Position numbers and translations under genes: made by a program. Of a stretch of 64,000 bases of DNA, positions 51,784-63,633 are shown in pieces (within the stretch, counting starts at the first letter, position 1; every line of letters begins with the position of its first letter). Under the pieces are notes generated by a model that saw nothing but the letters and a program-made list of their open reading frames with translations, did no database searches and had not been told where the DNA came from. Source of the DNA: Galeopsis tetrahit (lineage: Eukaryota > Streptophyta > Magnoliopsida > Lamiales > Lamiaceae); NCBI GenBank assembly GCA_963675135.1, contig OY776119.1:40919198-40983197 (forward strand), in the 5' to 3' direction.

Positions 51784-54700
51784 TCACCTGGCTTCCAAAT
51801 CAGTTATTGTGATGGTGTTTCTCTCAGACATCAGACTTGGCGATGCGACACATCTTTTAGAAGTCAAACCGCTTCCAATGAAAAAACCGGGCTCTTTGGG
51901 TTCCGGCAGAATAGCTCCATCACTTCCTAACATGAGAATCACTGATGACATAATTGGCCTGTCTTCTGGGAATTGTTGAACGCATAATAATCCGACGTGG
52001 ATGCATCTTTTGACTTCGGATTCCACAAATGTGTCCTTCAAACATTCATCCATTAGCTCTACACTCTTGTTCTCTTTCCATAGCATCCATGCCTGTTGTA
52101 ATTACCACAACACAACTTTTTTAGTTATCGAATAATTATCAAAGATACATGTCCCAAGATTACTTGTAGCTAGGAAAACATACATGTCCCAAGAGGCTAT
52201 GAAAATGATCACTGCTGCGTTCAAATCCCCTGTTCCTTTTTCCACTCACTATCTCTAACAATATCACTCCCATGCTAAATACATCAGACTATACAGAAAA
52301 TTTCCCACCCATTGCGTATTCCGGAGCCATATAACCACTGCACAACATTATTGGTCAAAACTTGTAAGGTCCCATCGGAAAACCAAACTGATCTTTCAGA
52401 TAATTGAATTGTGAGAACGAAAGAGAAATAACTTACTAAGTCCCAAAAACTCTCTTTGTTCTTGCCGCAGGTTGATTATCCCCTAAAGTTCTTGCTAAGC
52501 CAAAGTCAGAAATTTTTGGAATTAAGTTCATATCAAGTAATATGTTGCTTGGTTTAAGATCCCGATGGATAATCTTTAATCTGGAATCATGATGGAGATA
52601 CAGTAGCCCTCTAGCAATTCCCATGACAATGTTGAAGCAGTCAGACCATGTTAAAAGCTTCTTTCTATTTTGTTCTGCGCATAAATGATAGTTTACAACA
52701 CTGAAACACTCTTAATTAAAGGGATTTCCAATCAAAACAGAACACTAAAAGATAATCTTAGGTCATACCAAATGCAAAATAATCCAAGCTTTTATTCGGC
52801 AGGTATTCATAGATTAGAATCTTTTCTTCTCCTTCAATGCAACATCCCAAAAGTCTAACAAGGTTTTTATGCTGAAGTTTGGCAATCAAGATGGCTTCAG
52901 TTTTGAACTCTTCAAGACCCTGTCCCGAAGTTGTTGACAGTCTTTTAATAGCTACTTCTCCTTCTGATGGTAAAATTCCCTGCTCATGATCATACATGTC
53001 AAATATAGTCATAATGTTTGTCTTTGGTTACCACTAAGGCACTGTCATGCAGTATGTTTTACCTTGTAAACGGGACCAAAACCACCTTCTCCAATCATGT
53101 TTTCCTTGGAGAAGTTGTTTGTTGCAGCCACAATAGTTGAAAACTTTACCAAAGGTAGTTCAATATCTTCATTGTTCTTTTTATTTGCTGTCATAAGGAA
53201 ACACAGAATATAATGCCTCAGGCTTGGCTTCACATCACTGAATGTTGGCAAAAGTTGAAGAGTAAATTGCAAAAGTTCAGATTTGTTACCTTGCCACTTT
53301 GGACTTCTAATCATAAAAATACATCCATTAATCAACCCTGAGATAATAACTCCAGAAGCAATTGATATAAATATTATACTTGTAGACCGTTTCTTCTCTT
53401 TCTCTAAGTCAGGGATTGAATCTACTAGGAGAAAAACCAGTTATTATAATTAATAAAGACTAACACTAGAGCTGAATAAAGTACATAGGGACTAGATTCT
53501 GTTAACGACAAAACATAGTGTAATTTCTACTTTCTATGCCTTGTGCTTAGTGTTTTTCCATTCAAAAACAGGCATCTACATCTGTTCAATTTGTGTGAGA
53601 ATTAGTGAGTTTTATGTGTGTTATAACAAAATGAGAAGTTTGGAGTAGCACTTACAATAATCTAGTTCTGAAACTGGTAAGCGAACATAGATGTTTTGCT
53701 TACTATCTGCCCCTGGTTGGTGTCTGATATCGATGAGATCCCCAAACCACACGACGCAGCCACTTCCTCCATTGTTTATATATGGATTAGCATATGCCGT
53801 GCAATTACAGTTTTTTAAGCACTCAACTTTGCATTCGTCGAGGCTCATGGTAATGTTTAACCAAAACAACAACATATCCGGATATTTCACCCCTCTAACC
53901 ACTTGAAAACCATCTCCACCCTTGATACTCAATGGTGTGATTCTAGTGCACCCACCAGACCAATCTTGAAGGTCCCACTCTTTTCGGAATTTAGGGGAAA
54001 ATCCCTTTAAACACTGGCATAGAGTTGGCTTGTCAATGCTGCAAATACCATTAGGACCACATAGACCATAATCGTCACATTGGTCTGCTGGAGCTGCAAA
54101 CACAAGATTCCACTTATCTTTCCTTGCATTTGTGGTATAACTGTAGACTATACCGGATGTATCCAGCGTTGATCTTCTCAAAATTGACCTGTCATGAGGA
54201 CCTATTGAATGAGATATCAACCTCTCTCCTCTGAAAACCAGTTCTGGTTTTAAGATTGGATTGGGAAAGCGTGGATATCCACCAAAGTAAAGCCCATTCC
54301 ACTGTCCCATTCGAAACATTTTCTTTTTTCCTCTGTAAAACACCAAATCAGGCAAGCCCTCGTTTTCAATACTGACAAGAAAATCTCCAGGAGAAGGATC
54401 ATTCAAGTTTTTCCATGATGTCAAATACTTGACCACACCAGCATCACTGCCATCAACCAACTTCATTCCCGGTAATAATGTGTCAGTTGGGTAATCAAAA
54501 CTCTGCCATACGAGCGAATCTTGTTCCATAGTCTGGTTTGCAAGAACCAGGTTCCCAGTATCTAGGAGCTGTAGAATTGGATTTGTTAAAGCTACTGATG
54601 GATTTGCAGACCACAGTATGTTTCCATTTCTGCTGATCACAAGACTTCCATTTCCGTAAATGGAAAAAGTAAGACCATGTGAGTCGGAGATGTGATCGTT

Positions 54701-54943
54701 TCTGTTTGCAACCCAAACTATAACATCAGGGGTGTTTTTGCACCATATCCCCAAGAAAATGTATTGGGACTTGCCAGGGGAGAAAAACCCCAGCTCAAAA
54801 TCTTGGTTATCAGAAATCAAAGTTTGGTTAATTGAAATCGTTTGGTTTGGTAGGAGTGTATCTACTGCAAAGGATAAATTCAGAAAATTATTGGAAAGAA
54901 GAAGCAGTGTGCACATAATTATAGTGAAAAGGAAAAGCGCCAT
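51784..54943 (-). CDS. SD1-type G-type lectin S-receptor-like Ser/Thr kinase, seven exons, one nonsense codon
   Basis: Exons on the minus strand: 54943-53656, 53424-53290 (acceptor also possible at 53421), 53187-53063, 52979-52769, 52674-52437, 52337-52184, 52092-51784. All have GT-AG borders and add up in frame to about 820 codons. Exon 1: signal peptide, bulb-type lectin (VIVWVANRND, GSLVISRNGNILWS, VWQSFDYPTDTLLPGMKL), S-locus glycoprotein domain, EGF-like (CGPNGICSIDKPTLCQC) and PAN (CKVECLKNCNCTAYANPYIN). Exon 2: membrane span (IIFISIASGVIISGLINGCI). Exons 3-7: kinase with IGEGGFGPVYK, VAIKRLS, HRDLKPSNILLD and ISDFGLA. An in-frame TAG at 52291-52289 (where the sister gene has Lys in FSVKSD) would end the protein at residue 681 and remove the kinase C-lobe. 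The gene is therefore a probable pseudogene or encodes a truncated receptor. It is inverted relative to the sister gene at 58622. Confidence 0.9.
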
Positions 54944-54987
54944 TTCAAAAACAGGTTACAAATGGGAAATACAACATTGAAATGAAC

Positions 54988-54996
54988 TATATATAT
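54988..54996 (-). promoter_or_regulatory. TATA-like box of the minus-strand receptor kinase
   Basis: TATATATAT lies 45-53 bases upstream of the ATG (54943) on the minus strand, in the expected place for a core promoter with a short leader. Confidence 0.55.
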
Positions 54997-54998
54997 CC

Positions 54999-55476
54999 TA
55001 GAGCTTGACTAAAAGCATTAATTAATGATTTAACAAGTACCCCATGTCAAATGAAAGTTTGAAACCTAGTTTAGCACCATGCATCCAGAAGTTAGTGTGT
55101 TGAATATTCAACATACTGTATATTTAGTTTCTCGCTTTTGATGACTGGATTGGAACTGCAGAATTCTTGATTTATGCATAGCTAGTATTCACATTTTGTT
55201 GGCTTGGGCCAATAAAAAATGGGCTAATTTGAACAACATCAAATAAAATAAGTGACATGAGTATGCACATCTATTCATATATATATAATAATGCATCATT
55301 TCTCCTGTAATAAAAATGGGCCCACAATGCACAATTGAATATATTTAAAGTCATTGTTTTTTTGTTTTGGAATGTTTGACTTATTTATCTTTGATTATTT
55401 CCAATGTAATTTATCACTAGACTCGGCCTGACTTGCGAAATCAATATTTTTGTATTTTTTTTTTTCAAATGAATGG
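54999..55476. other. Intergenic, no gene
   Basis: Upstream flank of the minus-strand kinase; no further features recognised. Confidence 0.5.
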
Positions 55477-55985
55477 AATTAGGCTTATCTATAGGTGTGA
55501 AATCCAAGGTCTGATGGGTAAAATTTATTTGATCGAAAAGATTTGGTAGATTTCCATAATCTGATGTACCAACAAGATTTTAAGTTATTTAAATTATGAG
55601 TCTAAGAACCTTACTCCACTAAAAATATAAGAAATGAAAGACTTTGACCTTAATACCAGAAATATGGGAAATTTATTTGAGTTTGATACAAGAAAACGAC
55701 ATTGAATTTTATTAAAAAAGACCCATGATTTCCTTATTCTTTTTGCAGTATTCTTTATATGTTGTTGCAACATCGGTCTCTTCATTGCACACATATTTTT
55801 CTTTATTACTGTTTCTCTAGTTCACCACAAGTAGGGCCGCCAATGTGGGCCCGGCTAACCAAGTATGAAGCAGGACATTTGAATTGGTAAGTAGTTTTTG
55901 AATTTGACAATAGGTGGGTACAAAAGAATTGGTAACTATGCATAACTGTTAATTTAATTATTTGGTTTCTTTAATTAAAACATTA
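55477..55985. repeat. Segment duplicated at 34478-34880 (and partly at 13627-13740)
   Basis: Bases 55547-55985 match 34478-34880 over most of their length. The preceding 55477-55546 match 13627-13740. The combination suggests one older block, parts of which were copied to both places. Confidence 0.65.
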
Positions 55986-56228
55986 AACCCCTTACATTGA
56001 CGTTTCTCCGCAGAAGCTTTCCGAATCCTTCATCAACGAGACATTTGATCCAAGATCAAGGTGTTCAACCTTTTAGATAGGTGTCTCGTCAAACAAGCTC
56101 CTACAACAGATAACCGAATCAAAATCAACTCAGAGAAAACAATAACAGGAACGAGTTAGAGATTGTATTCAAATTGGCAGTTGATTCAAGAAATCACCTT
56201 TGTAATTCACTTTCGTGTTTATTCATTA
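55986..56228. other. No gene seen
   Basis: Unassigned intergenic sequence. Confidence 0.4.
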
Positions 56229-56479
56229 GTCCCTCTGTCCCTTACTTAAGGACACATAACTTTTGGGCACATGTTTTAATGTATGATTTGTTTATTAGTT
56301 TTATGTGAGATAAAAGTGAGGGTGCTAAAAACTTTTCAACTTTATCAGTAATAAAATTGTTTTTTAGTACGAATAAAATAATGGCATTTAAAAGGTTGTT
56401 TTGTTATTTAAAGTATGACTAGTTAAGTAAGGGACGACCAAAATGACAAAATGAGTCATTAAGTAGGGGACGGATGGAG
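56229..56479. mobile_element. Stowaway-like MITE
   Basis: Ends GTCCCTCTGTCCCTTACTTA and, reverse complemented, CTCCATCCGTCCCCTACTTA, flanked by TA (56227-56228, 56480-56481). 251 bases, AT-rich, non-coding. Confidence 0.8.
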
Positions 56480-56589
56480 TATTAAATACTCCATGAATTT
56501 TGTGATCAAAAATTTTCAAACCAAAAAATTGCAATTGCAAAGTTCCGGATACGAATGAGAGGAACAAGGTTTGACAGTTGATGGAGCCA

Positions 56590-57705
56590 AATATTGATAC
56601 ACTTCTTTCAAACTGAACAATTGCAATTGGCCAAACTTCGATTTCTCAAAACCAAATATTTGCTCTGGGGGTTTTCAGGCCTGGAAAATGCTTAAATCAA
56701 TATTTGGGGATATGGTAGAAAAGCACACCCGATGTTGAAGTTTGGGTTGCAATTACAGAATCAATCCCATCACTCACTCTTATGGTGCAACTTTTACCAT
56801 CTTCGGAAATGGAAGTCTTGTTATCAGCAGAGGCAGAAGCATTATCTGCTATGCAGATTCACCATTGTTGATATCAAATCCAGTTTTACAGCTCCAGGAT
56901 ACTGGAAACCTGGTCCTTGTAAACGAGACGATAAAAGTTGTATCACAGAGCTACATATGGCAGAGTTTCGATTTCCCAACCAACACCAGGTTACCAGGAA
57001 TGAAGTTGGTAGATGACAGTCATGCTGCTGGTGTAGAGGCACATTTGAAGTCGTGGAGAAGTTAGGATGACCCTTCGGCTGGAGAATTTGTTTTCAAGGT
57101 TGAAAACCATGGGTTGCCTGAGCTGGTGATTCTCAGAGGGACGAAACAGAAAATAACTAAACTGGAAAGTGGAATGGCAAATACTCTTGTGGTGTTCTAC
57201 CGTTCCCCAGACTCACGAGCTTCAAGCCTAATTTGGTTTTCAGTAATGGGAGATTGATATCACTAGAAGAGCCCTATGACAGCTCAATTTTCATTAGAGA
57301 TACATCAGGTACTTCGAGATTACTCTTGCGCTACAGACTGAATAACAGAAAGGACAAGTGGAATCTTGTGTTTACAAATCCAATAGACACATGCGACGAA
57401 TATGAACTCTGATGTCCTAATGGTATCTGCAAAATTGACAAGTCAATCAGATGAGAGTGTTAAAAGGGATTTGCTTCTAAATTCACGAAAGACTGGGATC
57501 ATCAAGATTGGTCCGGCGGATGCACTTGAATCACACCATTAAGTTGCTGAAGTGGAGATGGTTTTAGAGCAGTCAGACAGGTAAAATACCCCCGATAAGC
57601 TGAAGTTTTGGTTAAATAATAGCTCTAATGGAGGCAGTGGTTGCGTGTGTGGTTTGAAGATCTAAATTGATACCAGCGAAGTTTCTGCAGCAGAAGGCAA
57701 CCATT
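56590..57705 (+). pseudogene. S-receptor kinase pseudogene, lectin to PAN region only
   Basis: Broken frames follow exon 1 of the sister genes: a decayed start around 56600 (DTLLSN then a stop, TIAIGQTSISQNQ), FTIFGNGSLVISRGRSIICY, NPVLQLQDTGNLVLVNETIK, YIWQSFDFPTNTRLPGMKLV and DDSHAAGVEAHLKSWRS, ended by a TAG at 57063. Farther on are WDHQDWSGG and GGSGCVCG. Stops (also at 57412) and frameshifts occur throughout. Sequence similarity ends near 57680 and no kinase exons follow. It lies on the plus strand between the two large kinase genes, a decayed third member of the cluster. Confidence 0.85.
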
Positions 57706-57768
57706 ACATCTTTCTAGCTATTTTTTTTGATAAGTAAAATACTTTATTAAAACATCTTTCTAGCTATT
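57706..57768 (-). mobile_element. Extremely truncated non-LTR retrotransposon stub with 17-base target duplication
   Basis: The direct repeat ACATCTTTCTAGCTATT occurs at 57706-57722 and 57752-57768. Between them are only 29 bases that read on the minus strand TTTAATAAAGTATTTTACTT then ATCAAAAAA. This ends in an A tail and looks like the extreme 3' end of a plant LINE or SINE. It is a 5'-truncated retroposition event inside the pseudogene's 3' flank. Confidence 0.7.
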
Positions 57769-58621
57769 GTTCTAGTTAAATGTTAGAGCTGCACTAGTCA
57801 CTTAGATGCTTACATACACTACATACAGATCAAAGTATATTAGGCGACTGAATATGAACACGAGTTAAACAAATTAAGGTAGTAGAAAGGTGAATGTATT
57901 TAGTCTGTCTCAACCTAAAGTTTACATTACCCACTATAAATTTAATATTATATTTCTTAATTTTTGTGCCAAAAATTTATGTAACCCTCCAAAGAGGATA
58001 GAGGTAGTATAATTTAATTTTACCTTTTCTTAAATGAGATAAAACTAAGGCTTTAAGTCAAAGACCGATTAAATGAATTTTTATGTCAAATAGGCTACTG
58101 GAACGATATCTCAAAATATAATATTTTCCGGTCCCAAAATTTTCTGCACATGTAGCATGACACACGAATTAAAAAAAAGCTTTAATATAATGAGTCAAAT
58201 AAAGGAGGGGAATTTTGTGTGATATAATACGGTGTAAAAGGAATTTTGTGAGGTCTGAGGCAAAATGTGTGGCAAAAATAAGTGACAATTTTGAAAGTAA
58301 AAATATATTGCAAGGATGTTAATATTGTGTGTTATTTCAATATTAGAAATGCAAATAATTTTGGGATAAACCAAAAATGAAACTGTGCAAATAATTGCAG
58401 GAAGGAGGGGGTAATAAAGACCACCTATTTGTGACGTAAAGGCACTTTAAAATAATGTAGTTACATCATACTATGTTGACTCGGTGAATTGTCAAAACTA
58501 ATTTTTAGAGCCTTCATTTAATACAAATTTGTTGTGTCTAGGTACTCTTCATTTACTTCATGGTTCAATGATCCACCACTTGGGTAGTTCATTTCATCTG
58601 CATAACTAATCTGATTAGGAA
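57769..58621. other. Intergenic region upstream of the plus-strand receptor kinase
   Basis: No gene. It must contain the promoter of the gene starting at 58622, but I see no convincing TATA box within 100 bases of the ATG. Confidence 0.5.
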
Positions 58622-61600
58622 ATGGGGCGGTCCCTTTTCACCACAATTCTGAGCACACTGCTTCTTTCCATTAAATTTCTGAAATTATCCCTTGCAGTAG
58701 ATACACTCCTACAAAACCAAACAATTTCAATTGGCCAAACTTTGATTTCTTGTAACCAAGATTTCGAGATGGGTTTTTTCTCCCCTGGCAACTCCCAGAA
58801 TAGTTTTTTGGGAGTATGGTACATAAACACCCCAGATGTTGTAGTTTGGGTTGCCAATAGAAACAATCCCATCTCCCACTCAAATGGTGCCACTTTTTCA
58901 ATTTCCGGAAATGGAAGTCTTGTGATCAGTAGAAATGGAAGCATTATTTGGTCTGCAAATCCATCAGAGGCTGCATCAAAACCAATTTTACAGCTCCTGG
59001 ATACGGGGAACCTGGTTCTCGTAAATGAAACTATGGAACAAAGTTCGTTCATATGGCAGAGTTTTGATTACCCAACTGACACCTGGTTACCAGGAATGAA
59101 GTTGGTTGATGACAGTGATGCTGGTGTGGAGAAGTATTTGACATCATGGAGAAATTGGGATGATCCTTCTCCTGGAGAGTTTGTTGTCAGGATCGAAAAT
59201 CAGGGGCTGCCTGACTTGGTCGTTTACAGAGGGAAAACGAAAACATTCCGAAATGGAAAGTGGAATGGGCTTTACTTCGGTGGATATCCACGCTTTCCCA
59301 ATTCAATGTCCAAAGCAGAACTGGTTTTCAGAGGAGAGAGGATGATATCTATGGCACAAGATCCTCACGGCATAACAATTTTGAGGAGAGGAACAATAGA
59401 TACATCTGGTATAGTCTACTTCTACACCATGAATGCAAGAAAAGATAACTGGAATCTTGCATACTCAGTTCCTGGAGACAAATGCGATGAATATGGTTTA
59501 TGTGGTCCTAATGGTGTTTGCAGCTTTGACAAGCCAATTCGATGCCAGTGTTTCAAGGGATTTGCCCCTAAATTCCAAAATGAGTGGGACCTTCAAGATT
59601 GGTCTGGTGGATGTAGTAGAATCACGCCATTGAATTGTAAGAGTGGGGATGGTTTTCAAAAGGTTAGAGGGGTAAAGTATCCGGATATGTTGGAATTTTG
59701 GTTAAATATTAGCATGAGCCTCGAGGAATGCAAAATCGAGTGCCTTAAAAACTGCAGCTGCAACGCATATGCTAATGCATACATTACCAATGGAGGAAGC
59801 GGCTGCGTTTTGTGGTTTGGGGATCTCATCGACACCAGACACCTTCCAGGGGCAGATAGTAAGCAAAACACCTATGTTCGCTTACCAGCTTCAGAACTAG
59901 ATGATAGTAAGTGCTTATAAAAGCTGCTTATATTATAAAAATTGCACATAAGCTCATTATTTGCATAATAAACTGTAAGTTGTACGTACCTCATAATCAA
60001 GTCTTTATGTTCCTTTCTTACCTTTAGTGTTGGCTGGTGCTCTGCTTGTAGATTCAAGCCCCAAATTAGAGGAACAGAAGAAATTGCCTACAAGATTAAT
60101 ATTCATATCAATTGCTACTGGACTTATTGTCTCGGGGGTTATTAATGGAGGTATTTTTGTGATGAGAAGACCAAAGAAGCAAGGTATCAAATCTCAACTT
60201 TTGCAATTGACTGTTCAGTATTTGCAAACATGCAAGTGAAGCAGAGCCTGATGCATTATATTCTGATTTTCCTCCTCACAGCCTTACAAACAATAAGTGA
60301 GGATCTAGAACTACCTTTGCACAAGTTTGCAACTATTGTGGCTGCAACAGACAACTTCTCCAAGGAAAACATGATCGGAGAAGGCGGTTTTGGTCCTGTT
60401 TACAAGGTTGTTCAGCATGAGAGTTCCTAAGGTTAAATAAACACAAAAGACAAACATTCTGACTCTTTATTTGATATGAATAATCAGGGCATTTTACCAT
60501 CAAAAGAAGAAATAGCCATTAAAAGACTGTCGAGAACTTCGGGACAGGGCCTTGAAGAGTTCAAAAATGAAGCCATCTTGATTGCCAAACTTCAACATAA
60601 AAACCTTGTTAGACTTTTAGGATGTTGCATTGAAGGAGAAGAAAGGATGCTAATCTATGAATACCTGCACAATAAAAGCTTGGACTATTTTGTTTTCGGT
60701 ACAACCTACAATTATCTTCATTTGTTCTGTTTTGTTGGGAAATCTCTTTTTAATTCTATCAAATTTAAGATTGCTTCAGTGACGTAACAAATCATTCATG
60801 TGCAGATCAAAATCGAAGCAAACTCTTGACATGGCCTAACCGCTTCAACATTGTCATGGGAATTGCTAGAGGACTACTCTATATCCATCATGATTCGAGA
60901 TTAAAGATTATCCACCGAGATTTCAAAACAAGCAACATTTTACTAGACGAAAATTTAAATCCAAAAATTTCAGATTTCGGCTTTGCAAGAACTTTTGGAG
61001 AGGATCAACCTTTAGAAAGAACTAGGAGAGTTGTTGGGACATAGTAAGCCTTCTCTGTATTCTGAAAATTTAATTCTCTAAAGCTTAGAGTGGGATTTTC
61101 TGATTGGACCTTATAAGTTACGACCAATAATTAAATGCAGTGGCTACATGGCTCCAGAATATGCCAGTGCTGGAAACTTTTCTGTAAAGTCAGACATCTT
61201 TAGCTTGGGAGTGGTATTGTTAGAGATAGTGAGTGGAGAAAAGAACAGGGGATTTGAATGCAGCGGCAATCAATTTCAATGCCTCTTGGGACATGTACTT
61301 TTTCCCATCTACAAATACTCAGCACTATGTCTTTGATAAGAATTGTTATTCAAGTATTCTTTAAAAAATTGTGGAATACCTAACAAACTTACGTTGTGGC
61401 AATTTTTACAGGCATGGCTTCTATGGAAAGAAAACAAGAGTGTAGAGGTAATGGATGAATGTTTGAAGGATACATTTGTGGAATCTGAAATCAAAAGATG
61501 CATCCATGTCGCATTATTATGTGTTCAGAAATTTGCAGACGATAGGCCAGCTATGTCTTCAGTGCTTTTCATGTTAGGAAACGATGAAGCTATTCTGCCT

Positions 61601-61720
61601 GTACCCAACGAGCCTGGTTTTTTCATTGATAGAGGTTTGACTCCTGAAAGAAGAATCACATCACCAAGTCCAAAATCTGATAGGAACTCTATCACAATAA
61701 CTGATTTGGAGGCCAGATGA
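58622..61720 (+). CDS. SD1-type G-type lectin S-receptor-like Ser/Thr kinase, seven exons, intact
   Basis: Exons: 58622-59906, 60028-60183 (or acceptor at 60052, as in the sister gene), 60282-60406, 60488-60698, 60806-61043, 61141-61294, 61412-61720. They join in frame to about 825 residues (817 with the alternative acceptor), normal for the family. Exon 1 carries the signal peptide, lectin domain (VVVWVANRNNPI, GSLVISRNGSIIWS), S-locus glycoprotein domain, EGF-like CGPNGVCSFDKPIRCQC and PAN (CKIECLKNCSCNAYANAYIT). Exon 2 has the membrane span IFISIATGLIVSGVINGGIF. The kinase has IGEGGFGPVYK, IAIKRLS, the catalytic HRDFKTSNILLD, ISDFGFA and GYMAPEYA. Leu-to-Phe after HRD is unusual, but Asp and Lys are kept. 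The donor after exon 6 is weak (CAT/GTACTT against GTATGT in the sister). Plasma-membrane receptor; ligand unknown. Confidence 0.9.
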
Positions 61721-62524
61721 AGAGGTAGGCAACATCATAATGTTGCATAATTTCTTACTAGTACTATCGAAAATGTGTTGCACTATCGTATCTTGTATTA
61801 GAGGGACATCCAATTCTACAGTAATAGAATATCTGGTATTAAAGCAACATCCAAATGTATTTCAATCTCATGAAAATGAATTTGGTTAGTGACATGATTG
61901 TTTAAGGTTTCTTCAGAAATCATGTACGCTCTTCTAACATACAATAATGCATTGTTTTTCGTTTAAAACTGAATACGAGAATACCGTTGATAGTAACATA
62001 TTATGAATTAGAAGCCTCATCTTGGATTTTAACTACTCAAGAGCACCTAATGTCAAAATCTATTTTTGTTTTTGTTTCTTGTAAACAAGAACAATATAGC
62101 TTACATATTATAACCAGTAATTAGTTATATAAACCACTGAAAGTTATGTATTAATCGATTAGATGGTCAATTTGAAAAAAGAATATGCAGAGAGGAAATA
62201 TCAATGACTCTGCCCTATATCTTCCCAAACTTCTTTCTCTGAATTCACACAAAAGAAACCTCAACAATTTCCTTCCCACAATTCAATAAATTTGCCCTAG
62301 ATGGTCAATTTTCGGAATTCAAAATCCATGATATTATCATGCAATCAATTTTCTTCAATTCCACATCTCAAATTCTGAGAATCCACATCAGGTTCACGAA
62401 TTTACCATTGATAAAACCTATTTTTGATTTAGCTCCTAATACAACATAGATTGCTTTAAAAAAAAGCTAACAACATAGACCTTTTCCAAGTCACAGAGTT
62501 GTTTCGAGTTAACGGACGACTTAC
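61721..62524. other. Intergenic, no gene
   Basis: 3' flank of the receptor kinase and, on the minus strand, the possible first intron of the next gene. No coding region recognised. Confidence 0.45.
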
Positions 62525-62695
62525 CAAAATCATAACTGGATGATCTAAATTCTGAAGAAACATCGGATAAAATCGTGAATGCCATAATCCAATCGGTGTA
62601 TATCCATCCACTGGCAGCTGCCTACCGCCGTCGGATTCGCCACCGTTAAAGCTGCCATTATGGAGTACAGAGAGAAGGGCAGATAACCGTTTCAT
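62525..62695 (-). CDS. Candidate first exon of an unidentified gene
   Basis: On the minus strand an ATG at 62695 opens 57 codons: MKRLSALLSVLHNGSFNGGE, then a Gly-rich turn and TPIGLWHSRFYPMFLQNLD. They end exactly at a good donor (TTTTG/GTAAGTCG, GT at 62524-62523). A TATA-like box is 42-53 bases upstream. The codon composition is unlike the AT-rich surroundings. I found no following exon between 62524 and the kinase gene, so the rest is either beyond a long intron, lost, or short and unrecognised. I do not recognise the protein. It could be a gene remnant. Confidence 0.45.
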
Positions 62696-62736
62696 GATTC
62701 AGTGAAAAGTTAGAGCTGAAAGAAACGAAACTCTGC

Positions 62737-62748
62737 TATTTATATATT
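62737..62748 (-). promoter_or_regulatory. TATA-like box upstream of the candidate exon
   Basis: Minus strand reads CAATATATAAATAGC here, with ATATAAATAG in the position of a core promoter for the ATG at 62695. Confidence 0.5.
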
Positions 62749-62923
62749 GGTACATCTCCAAATAAACAAACCAGACCCGCCTATCAGCATGCAACACGTG
62801 TCTCTATTACTATTTACTAATCAACTTACAAGGAAAAGCTTTAATTAAACTTAGCAACACCGAATTTGAATCACAGTTTTAACTTAACATTTCAATGTTG
62901 TAGATTACTATAAACTAAATTAA

Positions 62924-63630
62924 GGGGGAATTTATTCAATTGAGATTCTATTTGATTTTTTTTACTATAAAAAGTACGTGGATATATAAAATTCATAGAC
63001 TTCATGCAGAGTTTGACTGACTTTTTTTTTTATTGATTTATATGGATTTTGATAGACTTGACAAGATTTTGAAATATATATTTTTTTATTGATTTACATA
63101 TATTTTTATAAATTTCGGCGCTAAAACTATTAATATGAATAGTTTTTTTTAATTAATATTATATATATATTATATGTATATAAATAAATTATTTTATCAA
63201 TAATATATATATAAAGTTTATATATATATTAATTCGGAAATATTCGCGGATCTGATCCGACCCATTCTCAATACGGGACAAATTCGACTTGACCCAAAAC
63301 TCGTGGGGTGGGACGGATACCCGCGGGTCGGGTCAAATATTGTCATCCTTTACTTCTGACCTTTTATCTTCGGAGTTCTCTGAGAGAATCCTTTGAAATC
63401 TCTTGTTTTTAGAAGAGATTTTGAATAGTGCAATTTGTTTATATTTTTTAAAGAGAATCCAACAAAATTCATAGAGTATTAAAATCATAGACTTTTGAAT
63501 ACCTAAATATTTTTAAAGACTTTTTAAAATTCGTATTGAATACATCAGGATTTAAAAATCCGAATTGAATACCCCCAAACTTTAAAAAAGTCCAAAAAAA
63601 TCCTACACAATCCAGAACCAATACACCCCC
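62924..63630. mobile_element. Tourist/PIF-Harbinger-like MITE with TAA target duplication
   Basis: Ends GGGGGAATTTATTCAATTGA and, reverse complemented, GGGGGTGTATTGGTTCTGGA, each bordered by TAA (62921-62923, 63631-63633). The interior is AT-rich. At 63240-63352 it holds a GC-richer insert with GATCCGACCC / CGGGTCGGGTC, probably a nested hAT-type MITE fragment. No coding region. Confidence 0.65.
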
Positions 63631-63633
63631 TAA

